Assembly: GCF_036324505.1 (NCBI RefSeq)
Contig: NC_086350.1
Coordinates: forward strand, 11,177,032 to 11,241,031
Source: Eleginops maclovinus
Lineage: Eukaryota; Chordata; Actinopteri; Perciformes; Eleginopidae
DNA: 64,000 bases
Direction of reading: 5' to 3'
Shown: one piece after another, positions 12,657 through 29,567 of the stretch
Numbering within the stretch: position 1 is the stretch's first letter
Layout: each line of letters opens with the position of its first letter
The notes under the pieces: generated by a model
Database searches by the model: none
What the model was told of the DNA's origin: nothing
What the model saw: the letters and a program-made list of their open reading frames with translations, nothing else
Translations under genes and position numbers: made by a program

Positions 12657-13472
12657 CTGGCAGATGCTCTTACCTGGCCCACAGAGCCGGCTGTAGTGAT
12701 AGGGGTTGCAGCATACTGAAGGACCGTCCAGGGCCCCAAAGCTCTTACACTCACAGAGCGGTTTGAGCTGGGCAGGGTGCTGGAGGTCGGACCAGCGGTA
12801 CAGTTTACACACGAGCAGCTGTGGGGATGCCACATTGCCGCCCAACCTCAGGTCTGTCCGGGAAATCATAACACAGTCGCTCGGCATCCCTCCTCTGGAC
12901 TCCACCGCCTCTAGTAAGTTATCCAGCGCCCTCTCCTTTAGCCTCTTTAACAGAGAGTATGTGGCTGATTTCAGTTCTTGCTCCAACACCGTGCGTGGCA
13001 TCGCCTCCTGAGCCTCCGGAGAGCCGCTTTCCCGGGGACCAAGGCTCCTGAGCATGAAGTGACACGACCCCGGATCCCTGGTACCCTGAGTCGTCTCTGG
13101 ACCCCTAAGCTCTGAGTGGTCCCGCTCTTTAAATAAGCAGCACGTCACTGTCCTGCACTCTCTGTCCTGTATGGAGCGGGGGCTCCCCTGCTCCTGGACG
13201 CACACTGCACCCCCATCTTGGTCCGACGTGACCCCCAAGCCGCTGCTCTCCACGGGGCTGCGGGAGCACACACCCCCTATGTCCCCTACAAGAGACCCGC
13301 TAGGGGTCATCGGTCCGAGCTCCCTTTTGGGAATTTTCTCTGGGTTGTTTCCGAACAGATCGTCCCCACAGCCCTCACTAGTTTTGCCATTTCCATCTTC
13401 CCCTTCTTTATCTGGGATCAAACGGCTTCTCCAGAGTCGCCGCACAAGACCTGAGCGTTTCGTCCTGAACAT
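9206..13472 (-). CDS. smad6: SMAD6, inhibitory Smad (exons 1-3 of the coding region; 3' end outside window)
   Basis: Inhibitory Smad that dampens BMP signalling by binding activated type I receptors and Smad1 and by recruiting Smurf ubiquitin ligases. Coding exons on the minus strand are 13472-12674, 9999-9943 and 9283-9206. All junctions are GT-AG and the reading frame stays open across them, giving 311 codons plus one base. The start MFRTKRSGLVRRLWRSR matches the conserved Smad6 N-terminus, which fixes the initiator at 13472. The MH1 domain covers roughly residues 160-266, the PY motif PPPPY is at 269-273, and the linker DLSDSTLSYTETEA starts at 286. The MH2 domain (about 200 residues in the family) is missing from the window. 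Vertebrate Smad6 has its MH2 in a last exon beyond a long intron, so that exon probably lies upstream of position 1. Teleosts carry smad6a and smad6b; I cannot tell which this is. Identity is very secure. Confidence 0.96.
9284..9942 (-). other. smad6 intron 2
   Basis: A 659-bp GT-AG intron between the PY-motif exon and the linker exon. Nothing else is recognisable inside it. Confidence 0.9.
9943..9999 (-). CDS. smad6: smad6 coding exon 2: 57-bp microexon carrying the PY motif
   Basis: The acceptor TTTTACAG and donor GG|GTAAGT bound a 57-bp exon in phase 1 at both ends. It encodes residues 267-285, ESPPPPYSRLSPNEEHKPL. PPPPY is the WW-domain binding motif known to recruit Smurf1/2 in inhibitory Smads. 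The length is a multiple of three, so skipping this exon would remove the PY motif without shifting the frame. Confidence 0.95.
11791..11842. repeat. Perfect inverted repeat, 22-bp arms, 8-nt loop
   Basis: Arms 11791-11812 and 11821-11842 are exact reverse complements, separated by TTGACAAT. The core reads GCCGTCAGTGTG on one side and CACACTGACGGC on the other. The pairing stops abruptly at both arm ends. It lies in smad6 intron 1 and would form a stable hairpin in RNA or single-stranded DNA. Confidence 0.97.
12582..12655. repeat. (GT)n microsatellite, (CA)n on the smad6 sense strand
   Basis: It starts as interrupted GTGTGA units (12582-12600) and becomes a pure (TG) run to 12655. In the smad6 transcript it is a CA repeat just after the exon 1 donor. 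It explains the poly-His/Thr and poly-Cys/Val open frames at this place, which are not genes. Confidence 0.98.
12674..13472 (-). CDS. smad6: smad6 coding exon 1: basic N-terminus and MH1 domain
   Basis: The exon holds 799 bases (266 codons plus one base) and ends in a strong donor, G|GTAAGA. Residues 1-17 are the conserved basic leader. Residues 20-150 are poorly conserved and much shorter in low-complexity sequence than the mammalian Gly/Arg-rich stretch. A VTCCLF block shared with mammalian Smad6 sits at about 109-114. From residue 163 the MH1 helix segment LEQELKSATYSLLKRLKER is typical. By alignment with Smad3, the zinc ligands should be C200, C240, C254 and H259, the last two in VCCNPYH. 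The exon is richer in CpG than its surroundings, as expected for the 5' exon of a developmental gene. Confidence 0.96.
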
Positions 13473-14540
<1,068 letters not shown>

Positions 14541-16394
14541 CCTATAGTTTTTAAGTTAGAGTTACGTAAACTTATTTACATCTGAGCTGCCGGCAGGATG
14601 TGACTGTTATAAGAAAAATAGCAACCGAGGAACTTTCATGCCTAAGAGTGCTTTTTTCTTTTTTTTCCTACTAAAAAGTCGCAGCTCATTTTTAATAATG
14701 TGAAGACTGACAAATGTGCATCAATTGCAAATCACATCATATTGACATTCACCAAATTAGATTTTGGACTTGAAAAAATGAAGACAATGAAAAGTAAAGT
14801 TAAAGAGAACAAATCAAAACATAAAGTATTACTAGTATAAAGACATCCTGATTCTGATTATTTAGGGAAAAAAAACAAAAGTACAATTTCATTACAGATG
14901 CAGTGACCTGAGGGAATGGCTTCCCGGATATCATTGCTTAGTTAAACATTTAAAAGTTAGCTTTTATTACTGTGACTCCCATGGGTGGCACCCAGTTATG
15001 TTGCTGGTAACAATAAAGTATATCAAGGAGGTCACACCAGTGTTGCACATAGGGAGAAAAGAGTGGGAAAATATGTATTTGTACTTTGTATTATTTATTT
15101 CCTGCTCCTCAGATACCTCAGCCATGTTTGTATCCTTTCTCCATTGTATATTTCATCGACGAAGTAAATAAAAAAAACCAGGATTGGTTGTCACACTCAC
15201 AAATCGGAAAACTAATTTTCTGTTTAACCACTAGCTTTTGGTCAGTTCAGTGACATGGAGGATAAAGGTTGTAGAAGGTAGAACAAATTAAAATGTGTGA
15301 ATAAGTTTGTATCAAGAAGTGTATATAAGGGACATAATAACCTGGAGAGGCATTTGCTTTGCTGTAAAATGAGACAAGGATAAAAATATGAGACACCAGA
15401 CTGCTGTATTTACATGGTTTATCATAAAACTATGCTTTTTAGCTTCAGGTTTTAAAAAATAGAAACTACAGGTCTTTCACAATTTCAGAAACAGCAATCG
15501 TCATGTTGGCTGGAGACACAGCACTCACCGACTCTCTGACATCTCTACAAATCTGTCTCCACCTCATCTTGAGTTTCTTGTCAGGTTACTCGGTTAATAA
15601 CAGGGAACTCCTAAAAGCGGAACAACCGTTAAAGAGTTAAAATGTCCCGGCTCTGAAATCAGGTAGACAAAGCCACACCCCAATATGTATTACACAGATC
15701 CAAGAGGCAATAGTTTAAGAGTAAGCACGGCTGATTGGTTAAAAAGCACTAAACCCTTGCCTGCTGGTGAAAAAAACCACATCCTACATCACCTTTGTAA
15801 AGAGTCATGAATGAAACACAGTCCTTTAAATGTTGATGATGTGCCAAACATATTATCCAACCTACACAACAATCCTTACTTGAACATTACTCATATGACA
15901 CTGTTAGATGGTCGTTCTTTAATATAATCACATTTGAAACTTTAAATGTAAACGATATAACATTGTCGTTGCTGTGTCGCCCACAGAGTTAATTCTTAAC
16001 TAAGTTTTTTTCAGGATTTAAAAACAACTAGCTTCACATAATCAAATGGACATTTTAAAAGATGGTGTAAAACACACCTACACCAATGTTCACCTGCACA
16101 CTCTCACACCCTGTCCTCAGGATGTCTCTGGATCCCTCAGGGTTGCAGGAGCAGAAGCTCTGAGGGCCCATTGCCGACTAGCCTGGCAAAATTCTCCTGC
16201 ACTATTTTAATTCTACTGTTTCTTCTTGCACTGTTCATATTGTTTTTAAAAAAAATGTGTTTCATGTTTTTGTTGCATTGTTGGAGGAGCCTGGTTCTTA
16301 AGCTGTTCATTGCCATTACTCACTGTAACTACTGCACATATGACAATAATCCCTTTGAATCTTGAGTCTTTGAGGGCAGCAGCAGCAGCAGCAT

Positions 16395-16434
<40 letters not shown>

Positions 16435-19400
16435 GCAGGAGCAGCAGCATGCAGCAGCAGCAGCACGGTGTGCCAATGTCTGATCTGGAATCAGGTTTCC
16501 CTGGCAGCCTGACGGCTTTGGGGCAGAGGGAGGTTACTGAGGGTGGACATGGAGGCCCTCATGCCTGCACTGTGTTAGAGGCACCTGTTGCAAATACATT
16601 CCCCTTTGTAACTCAATCACATGTCAGACAAGGAAAAGAAAACTGTTATTACAGAGCACCGCTTCATTTAAATCAGTGTCATGCAATTTTCAATTAAGTC
16701 AAAGGAAAACCCAGCTGGCTCATAATTCACGAGGCTGTCTGCTCTGCTATTCCTGCTGCTGGAACCGATTCACGTGAGGCAAAATGTCTGGAAGCATCAG
16801 GAGCATGCAGACACTTTAGATGCTTTGAATCTGGTACAGCATAAATTGCATATGGATGATCCAGTGACCCTGTAAGAAGGTCTTGACCCGGTCACTGTTA
16901 CATTGAGTTAACTTTAGAACCTGCACCAATATCTACATGAACTGTCAAAGTTACTGTAAAGCTCAAAGCTGAATTTACAGAATGCCCCCCTGCAAATATG
17001 TCCTTGCATTCATTCCCTGCATTGCAAGTCTAATGAATTCCTTGTATGATGGCATGAACATAAATAAATAAATACTTGTAATGTCGGTGATCTAAAAAAG
17101 CTCATTTATATTTACCGTAGCACGTATTGTAAAAGAGCACTATTTTTTGGTCGCTCATCACTCTCAAAAGGAACGTTTATCCAAACTGTTTTATTATTAT
17201 AACTTTCTGTTATTAAGGGAGTCTATTTGACCCCACTTTGTTGAGAACTGAATATATGTATGTACATATACTGTGGATGTCTCCATTATGCATGTTCATC
17301 AGTACAAAGCTCCAATTGAAACTGCCATCAGCAATGACTATTCCGCATTGATAAATTGTTAATATATCCGTCTGTTTGTTTAAGTATGGCATGCTTGTTG
17401 GAGAAGCTTTCGATACTCTGCGGTTGAGAAATGCTGATTAGCCAATGCCAATAAAATCTGTTTAAAACGGCTCCCTCTTCCTCTAATGCTGATGCAGCTT
17501 GAAAATACGACGATACATCACCTAAAATGATGAATGACGTAAACGCTCTTCTGAATCTATAGCAAAACAGGCTAATTGTTGATACTGCAGAATACATCCA
17601 ATACAACTATTACATCATTAAGCAGAGTGGTCTGTAGTTCCTACATGGAAACATCTTGTGGTCATCATTGATGTTCTTTATGTGATTTCTGTCATGCATT
17701 TGAATTCCTCTGTCACACAGTTAAGGCAGAACTGACAGGCCAAGCATAGCTTAAAATAGGATTGAGGCTATCTCTCTGAAATGTTGCTGTGGCAGCGCAG
17801 TATGAATGTACAATCTTTTGTACCACATGTGCTCCAGTGTTACAGTGCAAAGAAAAACCACTATAGCTTATACATAGAACAATTTGTGGTTTAACAAAGA
17901 AAGCTATGGTTTTAAATTGGGCGATTACTAGCTATAAGGATTCACAATTGGTTCCTGTAGCAGCGAAGAGACACGCTTTCAAAATGTCTCTCAGATACTA
18001 ATGATTCCATAAAGCTCCTTTTGAAGAACCTTTGAAGATTCATCATTTTTAAAAGCACAATTTAAAAAGCAACTAAAACCATCTGGCTCCAAATAGAAAA
18101 ATCAAAGTTTAGCAGTTGAACTTTTCATCCTACAGTCATATCTGAGCTCTACTAATGTGTGCTGCATGTGTGAAAGTCTGTAAGGAAAGACTTCTTCAAA
18201 GAGTAAGAGGTAACTGAGTACGCGGATCTAAAACAGGGCACAGCTGTTCACACAGGCCTGTCCCCTGGCCTGCCCCTCTCCCTGTGAAGGTCCAGGCCCA
18301 TGCACCCCTGGAGACCCCTGGGTAATAATGCAGTGGTCACGCCAGCCATCCCAACTCACGCTTCAGACAAGCAGGCGAGAAACTCACATTAAACATGGCA
18401 GCGAGAAAGAACACATAAACGGTTGCACTTACAAATCCATTAGAATTTTTTTTTTTACCCTTATGTCCTATTCCAGTGTAAACCTTCTTAGACCATACTC
18501 AAACAGACAACATGGAGAACAAACTAGCTCTGTGTAGCAGTTGATTATTCGTACGTAAACCCCATTAGTAAAGTGACTTCATGTCTGTGACTAATAGTAT
18601 TCAAAACAGGCCTTTAATCCAAAATAAATGTCATAATAAAAATAAGGCACACAATTGTGATGACAACTTGTGCCACAGGGAACTGATGTGATGCTGCAGT
18701 TACAAGAAAAATACTGATGACAAATAGTCAATTGTCGTTACACACATTAAGCTGTGATGGAAGCTCTTTATGGAGCCACAGAAAGGATCAACTCCATTTG
18801 GTTAGGGGAACCGGTTCAGAAAAGATCATGCTCAGTCCTGGGGCTACTAATGAAATATGGGCCTAATTAATCTGTCATTTATTTGAAGGTGATCACAGCT
18901 CTCTGGCTCTCTAATTGATCTACTGTGTTAATGTTCAGAGAAGTGAGTAAAGTCATGTTGGACTGCCTGGCTTGAGAATCCAAATGTACCTACTGAATAT
19001 TAAGAAACGTACCTGAAATAAAGTTTTACATACATAACAACTAAATCATTTGTTGAAAATAGAAATGTAACAAAGCATGTGATTGATATTAATACAAAAG
19101 CTAGCCTTTATTTTATTATTTCCAATGCCTATCGACTAAATAATGATGTCATTTAAAAATAGTATTTAGATTTTGTTTAATTATTATTTCCTTTGTCATG
19201 TAAATGCGCATTTCGACACGAACCATGTGCGAGATCGGCCTATTTCAGCACTTGCTATGAAAAAACTGACAAGCAAAATGTGTGTTTATAATAACCTACT
19301 TTATCTAAAGTTCTTACTAATTTCACGGTTGCGTTTGAGCAAAGTCCATAAATTGTTCTTGGTATTAATAACTTATATCAAACTTAATTGGCAAACTATT

Positions 19401-22400
19401 TTATAGTACGATCTAATCTGGCTTTAAAAACATCTTACCATAAGTGTTCCAAAGAGAGAGGAAAGTGGACTTAATATAATAGGTCAACTTAATCAAAGGG
19501 AAATCATAAATACACAGAAATAAATTATTGTACAACGCCTTGGGTAATGTACGGGGCAGTGAGGCAAGAGTGAACCCTGACTGACACGGCTCTTGAGCAT
19601 CGAGGCACTGCAGAGAATTGCAACGTGGTGAAAATGTCAAAATTGCTTTAAGTATGGATGAGTGGCAGTTTTAGAAGTTAAAGGCACTTAGGAGAGGTGT
19701 GGGTTGGGGAAGATTAGCTGTGTATTTAGAAATTCAACATATCTAAGCACAAAACCAAACTACTTGAAAACTATAAGCGTATATAAAAGTTTGTTGTATT
19801 GCCTGTTTATTGCACAACAAGGCATATCATTATCTAAATAATAAAGAATGTATTTGCTTATAACAAATCTGTGATACAACAGATGCATTCCCTAAGTGCC
19901 TTCCAATATTACTTAACATAACAAAGTTTTCTTATTGTGAGTTATTTTCTACACAGACGCAGTGACAAATGTTTTGTATCATGAAAACTTGAGGGTGAGA
20001 AAAATGGGAGAGCCGAAAGGAAAGAAGAATAGTTAAATCTTTAATTGGAGGCAATTTGATTCATTTAGCCAGTTGGAGACAAGGAGTCCGGGGAGACAGA
20101 GCCTGAGGCTGTTTTTTTGTCATCTTCTTTTTGTATCAGTCAGAGTAATTCGTGTCCCCAGGGGCCGGCTGTCAGTAGCAAGGCTCCATGAACACATTCC
20201 TTCTGATCCAGGCCATTATTGGCCCATTCAGCAGCACTGGAGCCTGCGTACGTGGGCCTCTCTCCGGGCTGACCTCCTGGGCCCTCGCCTGGGCCTGACT
20301 CAACACTCCCACTAATCCACACCTCAAAGACTACAAACACAAACTTAGATTAAAGTCTGGGGATAGAGTCACAACCGGCCACATGAGCATAACATGATCA
20401 GCACACAATCCTGTCCATAGTCCGCTGCCACGCACACACAGTAAGAACCCATACAAATATGATCCTCTGGCGTTCACAATAGTTAATGTTATATGCATTA
20501 CGTGTGTTGCTGCCATGACTTCCTCAAAGGGAAAGTTAGCAGAGCTTTTGAATCCTGAGCAAGACAAACCTAAGTTGTGGAAATAATATCCTTTCTATTG
20601 GCATTCTTTCATTCTTTCATTCTATCAGGCAGACAGACTGCATTTTAAGTTCCTATAACAGACCTAATTGTATTATCTTTTAGTGGGATTTCATCTTAAT
20701 CATCATCACATTCCTCTTGGCTGCAAATTAGGCGTGTCTAAGAGCAAAGGTAACAAGCCCTGTGGTGGGGGCCACACCCTGTCTCGAACCCAATACAACC
20801 CCCACCCGTCTTATTATTATTTTGGAAAACATCCATTTGGTTGGATGCTTTTATGTCAAGATGCAACATAATCACTGGCTGTCATATCTAACTGGTGCCA
20901 CTTGTGTGGGCGCCATCTTGCCCCAGGGGTCCAAACTACCCACAGGGGAATTTCCTGTTTTAAGCTGCCTCCATCAAGTGCACACTTAACAGCACACTCA
21001 TTGAAACGTATTACAGCATAGCTGATGGTATGTATTTTTAATATGCTGCTGCAATTTGCCTACAGTAAAATGGAGCTGACTGCAATTATAAAATCATAAC
21101 TACCACAGAATTATAATTTGCTGCATACTTGCACTCAGTTCATTTCAACTGTCTAAATGTACCTAATGCATTCATAAATTTCATGTCGGGCTGCCCGTCC
21201 ATACAAGCAGACTCAAAATGAAAATACTGTTTCAGGAGAGGAGCACTCAAGCCAAAACCAACTGGCAGTAAGCTGATTTTTCATTCCAGGAAGATATCAC
21301 ATGCCCGCATAATATTCAAATGCAAATGCTCAGGGAAATTTATATTTATTTATAACAATTTACTCAATTCTATGATTGAGCTGGATAAAGTAGCGCATGG
21401 TGTTTTGAGAGCAACAAACTTCCATCCTGTTTGAACACACTGTGCAATGGCACCAGTTTATATTCTGCAGGGTTCTCTTGTATATGGTTTTACGGCTCTG
21501 CACCAACAGTGGCGGTATACTGCATGGAGTCAGGAGGGGGCTAGGGAAACACTACAGAAAGCACAGGCACTTAGAGTGAACCACTACTTTTTAAGGTTTC
21601 CCGAATGCTAGTAAATCTAAACCTCCTAAAATCCACAGTGAAACATTATGCCAAGTATGACATCACCCCGGCACAGACACGTTTTATGATTTTTAACTTC
21701 ATTTACAGAGGCCGGGGTTGGGCAGGCCACAGAGTCCAGTTTAAAACTCAGTGGCCACACTGAACGGCAGAGACTAGTTGAGTCATTCGCTCCAGATCTG
21801 ACTGACAAACAAGAGAACCAAAGAAAAGAGATGGGAGAGATCAGTGGCTGTTTGCAGTTAAGTTCAGCTTTTCTTACTTATCAAGAGTCAGAATAACTCC
21901 TGGATGCCTTTTTATATCTGTGAGACATTATTCTGAACACAGTTTTTGGCATCACTGTTCTCCATTGACAGATGTGTATAGGATCATGCAGAAGCACCTA
22001 TAACAAAAACTAATACTCTCTATACCTTGATCACAATGTCCTCCTTTCACATCTCTACTTCCCAACTTCAATCAAGGCAAAAATGTCAAATTTTTTTAGT
22101 ATTACACCTCGTACATGCAGTAAGGAAAAACAGGGTCTTTCATTTGGGTTTTTTGAAGCTGGAATATGTCATAATATCTCTGAACTTGAGAAATAAATTA
22201 AATGTTCACTTAGATGGACTTAGATGCACTTTGCCAAGTATTTCCTGTTTTTTCAGGACCATGGATAATAGTGTTATTATTGTACTCTGTGTGTCGCCCC
22301 TCCATTTCCCTGTTCAAGGATGCTCATTAGAAGAGCAACCAGCTAATCTGGTGTTGGGGTCCTGATAACTGCTTGGCTTGGCGTCATTCTAGTAAATTGC

Positions 22401-22908
22401 CGTGGCTCCTTGTTAAAAGCCGGCTGGTTGATAGCAGTATCAGGAGACAGGCTGCGTTGGGGAGACAGAGTGTCCGGCTCCAAATGACCTCCCAAAATAG
22501 ACAAGAGCCTCAAGACCAGGGGCCACCTCCCGCTGAAGAAAAGGAGCCCAGACAAGGCCAGTTCAGGAAAAACATGTCATCAGGGCCATTGCTGCTAATA
22601 GCATGCAGATATTCAAGAGAGTGGGCAGACGCTGAGTGACCCCAACCCTCAGCATTTAGTTCTCTCACTGAGCAGCGCCTCGCCACACCACAGACAGGTC
22701 AGACATGGAGCCGCCTGCACAGAGTGGGAGCCACTCACTACCACAGAGCTGATAATGATTACGGCCAATTCACTATCACTAACTGTTAGCCTGCTCTGTC
22801 TCTCTGACTCTGGCCAAAGAACAAACACACTATAACTCCCAGACCTTACAGCTGACCTTAGATACAGAACACATCTGCAGCAGGGACAAACATCCTTAGA
22901 CAGATCCA
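14541..22908. other. Intergenic, no gene found (first part of the smad6-snapc5 gap)
   Basis: No reading frame here resembles a known protein and none shows exon-like organisation. It contains the CAG cluster at 16376-16467, a short ATTCTTTC repeat at about 20603-20625, and AT-rich sequence. Two less AT-rich patches with mixed motifs (18780-18930, containing CTAATTAATC; 20090-20330) are the sort of sequence where conserved enhancers occur, but nothing proves this. Confidence 0.6.
16376..16467. repeat. (CAG)n trinucleotide cluster with GCATGC interruptions
   Basis: CAG units broken by three GCATGCAG insertions. The surrounding frames are not part of any recognisable gene, so it is taken as a noncoding microsatellite. 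It shares a block of about 20 bases with the cluster at 24900. Confidence 0.95.
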
Positions 22909-22910
22909 TA

Positions 22911-23478
22911 AACAGCCCCAGATCAAATTAAGAGACCACTTCAGCATTATCATTTTCTCTTGTTTTATTATTTATAGGTGTAGGAGCCACATGAATAGTA
23001 TTTTCTGCTTTTTATGCCACATATTTTGAGTCACTATAGGTGGTGGGTGTGTCTATTGGTTTTGGGTGGTGACTAGAAAGTATATCCATTTGGTCTTACC
23101 TGCTCACCCTGGTGATAGATGGAGAGGGAGTGAGCATTGGGGTGGATCATTTTTGTTGACCGCATCACGCATACATCGCTGGATTGTTTTGTTTGCTTGC
23201 TTTATTCAACAAATAAAAACGGATAATGGTGTAAAGGCTGCGTAATTTACGTGGCAGTCACTGTTTTTCCCCTTGCTTAGTCCGTTGCGGCACCTTTTTT
23301 TTTATTGGATTACTACAGCCGCAATAATAGGCATGTCTTTGAGTTTTTTGTATTCTATAAACTACTGACAATTTTTCTCTGTGTTGGAATTCCGACAGAC
23401 ACTGAATGGCTGCCATACATGTAGAGATAAAGATTTAAGAAACATTTGGAGTGGTCTCTTAATTTCTTCCGGACCTGT
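22911..23478. mobile_element. Probable non-autonomous DNA transposon with inverted ends
   Basis: The left end contains AAATTAAGAGACCACT (22925-22940). The exact reverse complement, AGTGGTCTCTTAATTT, occurs near the right end (23450-23465). Outside these 16 bp the similarity continues imperfectly (ACAGCCCCAG on the left; ACAGGTCCGG as the reverse complement on the right). I remember these ends and the inner CTATAAACTACTGACAA as a repeat found in many fish genomes, but cannot name the family with certainty. No transposase frame is present. The target-site duplication is not clear. Confidence 0.75.
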
Positions 23479-24448
23479 ATGCGCTCTACGTTCCACATTG
23501 AGCTCAAATATTTCAATAATCTTGATTAAGCAGACTATTGTAAATGTCCCCTTCTCAACTAGATTCACTCTTTTATTTTTTCATTTATCACTAACATTGT
23601 CGCTGGTGCATCAAGGGACACAAATGGCAGTGACAAAATAATGCTGTAAACTAAACCAAAACAGTTGACGAGGTGCCAACAGTCCTCTGCATGAATGCCC
23701 ATGAAAAAATGTAACTGTTGTCCCGTTTTCACAGCTGTTTCACCCGGTGAGGCTACCCCGATTAGCTAAAAAACCTGCCTAAACAATCCACTGGAGGTAC
23801 TGTCTGCAGTGGAAAAAGAAATAGTCAAGCTGGTTCTTACTGTACAGTGAGTCAGGTCAAGTCGAGCAGGGCCATATCTTGTAGGGGAAACACGCCATAT
23901 GCAAAGTTGAAACAGCAGCCATGTCCAAAGGATCATGCTGTTTTTATTATGTAGCCTGCACTGTCTCTATTCACTAAGGGATGCTGTGATTTAAGCCCCG
24001 CTGGTGCAGCAGGGTCAGAACTGTGACCCTGTCTTTCCCCAATGATGATTTACTTGTGCACACAGGGTAAGCTTTCCCCTCTGCCCAGGCACTCCTCTGG
24101 CTCTGGTCCTTATGACACTTGTAAAATCCACTTGTTAAGTCGCACACAGGAACATTAATTGCAGTCCCTGATGCTAAAATTCCACTGATGGGCCCCATGA
24201 AGTAAATCAATAAGATAGGAGAACAGGAGACATTGAACGATGGACTTAAAAGTAGGCAGCCACAGTGAAGCTGTATCTGTGCAAGCCTCAGAGAGAGAGA
24301 GCAAGTGAGAGCAAAGGTTCCCCGTGAGTGCTTTAAGCTTGATAGCAACATAATCCTGAGAAAGCCAACAGCAGGTTCTGAAAATTCCTTACAGGTAAGT
24401 GAAATTCAATGTCCCATGGAAAATGACTCAGTACATCTACCAAGACTC

Positions 24449-24711
24449 AGAATCAGTATCAGAAATCCTTTATTTGTGCCACAGCGGGGACATTTACATT
24501 TGTTACAGCAAAAGTGGCATAGCAGGATTTTAAAAAAAAGCATGCAATGACACAGAATAAGCTAAGAAATGAGTATATAGAAGAAAAGCACAAATTAGTC
24601 AAACTAGAATAAAGTAGGTGAGTAAGTAAACATCCGCGGATAATAAAACGATGAGCAGCAACTTCAGAACTCTGTGACATATGTAATGTAAGGTGTTGAG
24701 ATAAGACAAGA
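24449..24711. mobile_element. Interspersed repeat (teleost CAGAAATCCTTTATT type), 8-bp flanking repeat
   Basis: It begins AGAATCAGTATCAGAAATCC and continues with TTTATTTGTGCCACAGCGGG, a motif I recognise as very frequent in spiny-rayed fish genomes. The stretch is flanked by the direct repeat CAAGACTC at 24441-24448 and 24712-24719, which would fit a target-site duplication. No protein is encoded. The class (SINE-like or derived from a longer retroelement) is undetermined. Confidence 0.65.
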
Positions 24712-24899
24712 CAAGACTCCAAAAACACAGCTGTATCAAAACATGGAATTCATTCTTCTGAATGAAGTCATCTGCTGAGAGAAAATATGTATACACAAGC
24801 TCTGTGTCATTGGTGCAATGCACACAACAATGCCAGCATTTTAGAGTCCAAGACCATCTTTCAAATAGAAAGTAGCGGTCTCAATGTGGACAGAACCAA

Positions 24900-24944
24900 G
24901 CAGCAGCAGCAGCAGCAACATGCAGCATGCAGCAGCAGCAGCAC
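24900..24944. repeat. (CAG)n cluster, second copy
   Basis: CAG units with ACATGCAG and GCATGCAG interruptions. It contains the same GCATGCAGCAGCAGCAGCAC block as the cluster at 16376-16467, on the same strand. Noncoding. Confidence 0.93.
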
Positions 24945-29017
<4,073 letters not shown>

Positions 29018-29249
29018 GAAAGAGAGTAAAGAGAGGGAAGACAAACAGCAGAGAAGTCAGATGAGACTCTGTGGAAAGTGTAAAAGCTCTATGTTGTGCA
29101 ACATATTCTCGATTAACCTTGTGAAAAGAACTCATTTTCTCACAGCCGGAGGAGACAGAGGAGACAGAGGACTGTCTACAACATCCTCTCAAGTCACCAC
29201 CAAACTGCTACAGGTTCCAGGCTCAACATGACGAGGTTTTACCAGACAG

Positions 29250-29251
<2 letters not shown>

Positions 29252-29283
<32 letters not shown>
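29252..29283. repeat. (TG)n microsatellite, short
   Basis: A pure TG run of about 32 bp, some 240 bp after the long TG tract. Confidence 0.96.
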
Positions 29284-29285
<2 letters not shown>

Positions 29286-29531
29286 GATGAGAAACGAGGA
29301 AGCCTTTTGGCACAGGGTTGAAGGCTGGGAATCCTAGCTGGGTTAATAAAAGTAGCCCGTGGGGCACTGTTTTTCCAGGCACTCTCTGTGATGTTTGAAT
29401 GTGAACTCAAACAAGCCTTCATTATGTGGCCACAGCCCTGGAGCCCCTGGTGCTGGGAGAGAGGCCCTGCCACTGACAGCCATGGCTTGCTGGCGAGTGC
29501 AGACGCCTTCCCCTCTGCTATGTCTCTCTCT

Positions 29532-29532
<1 letters not shown>

Positions 29533-29564
<32 letters not shown>
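29533..29564. repeat. Poly-C run, 32 bases
   Basis: A homopolymer of 32 C in a pyrimidine-rich stretch (29519-29645). The complementary strand is poly-G and could form G-quadruplexes. Exact length is prone to sequencing error. The proline-rich frame over it is not a gene. Confidence 0.9.

Positions 29565-29567
<3 letters not shown>

Larger units (their letters stand above)
10000..12673 (-). other. smad6 intron 1
   Basis: A 2674-bp GT-AG intron. It begins with GTAAGA and reaches a long CA repeat (12582-12655) about 17 nucleotides after the donor. It also contains a perfect hairpin at 11791-11842. No other gene is visible inside it. Confidence 0.9.

Noticed and set aside
15318..15332. TATATAAG resembling a TATA box
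   Set aside because: No exon or supported transcript start nearby; common by chance in AT-rich sequence.
16246..16476. Frames with poly-Ala/Leu or poly-Gln across the CAG cluster
   Set aside because: No homology, splice support or conserved flank; treated as a noncoding trinucleotide repeat.
20770..20800. Minus-strand GGGTTCGAGAC resembling a tRNA B box
   Set aside because: No A box or cloverleaf can be placed at the right distance.
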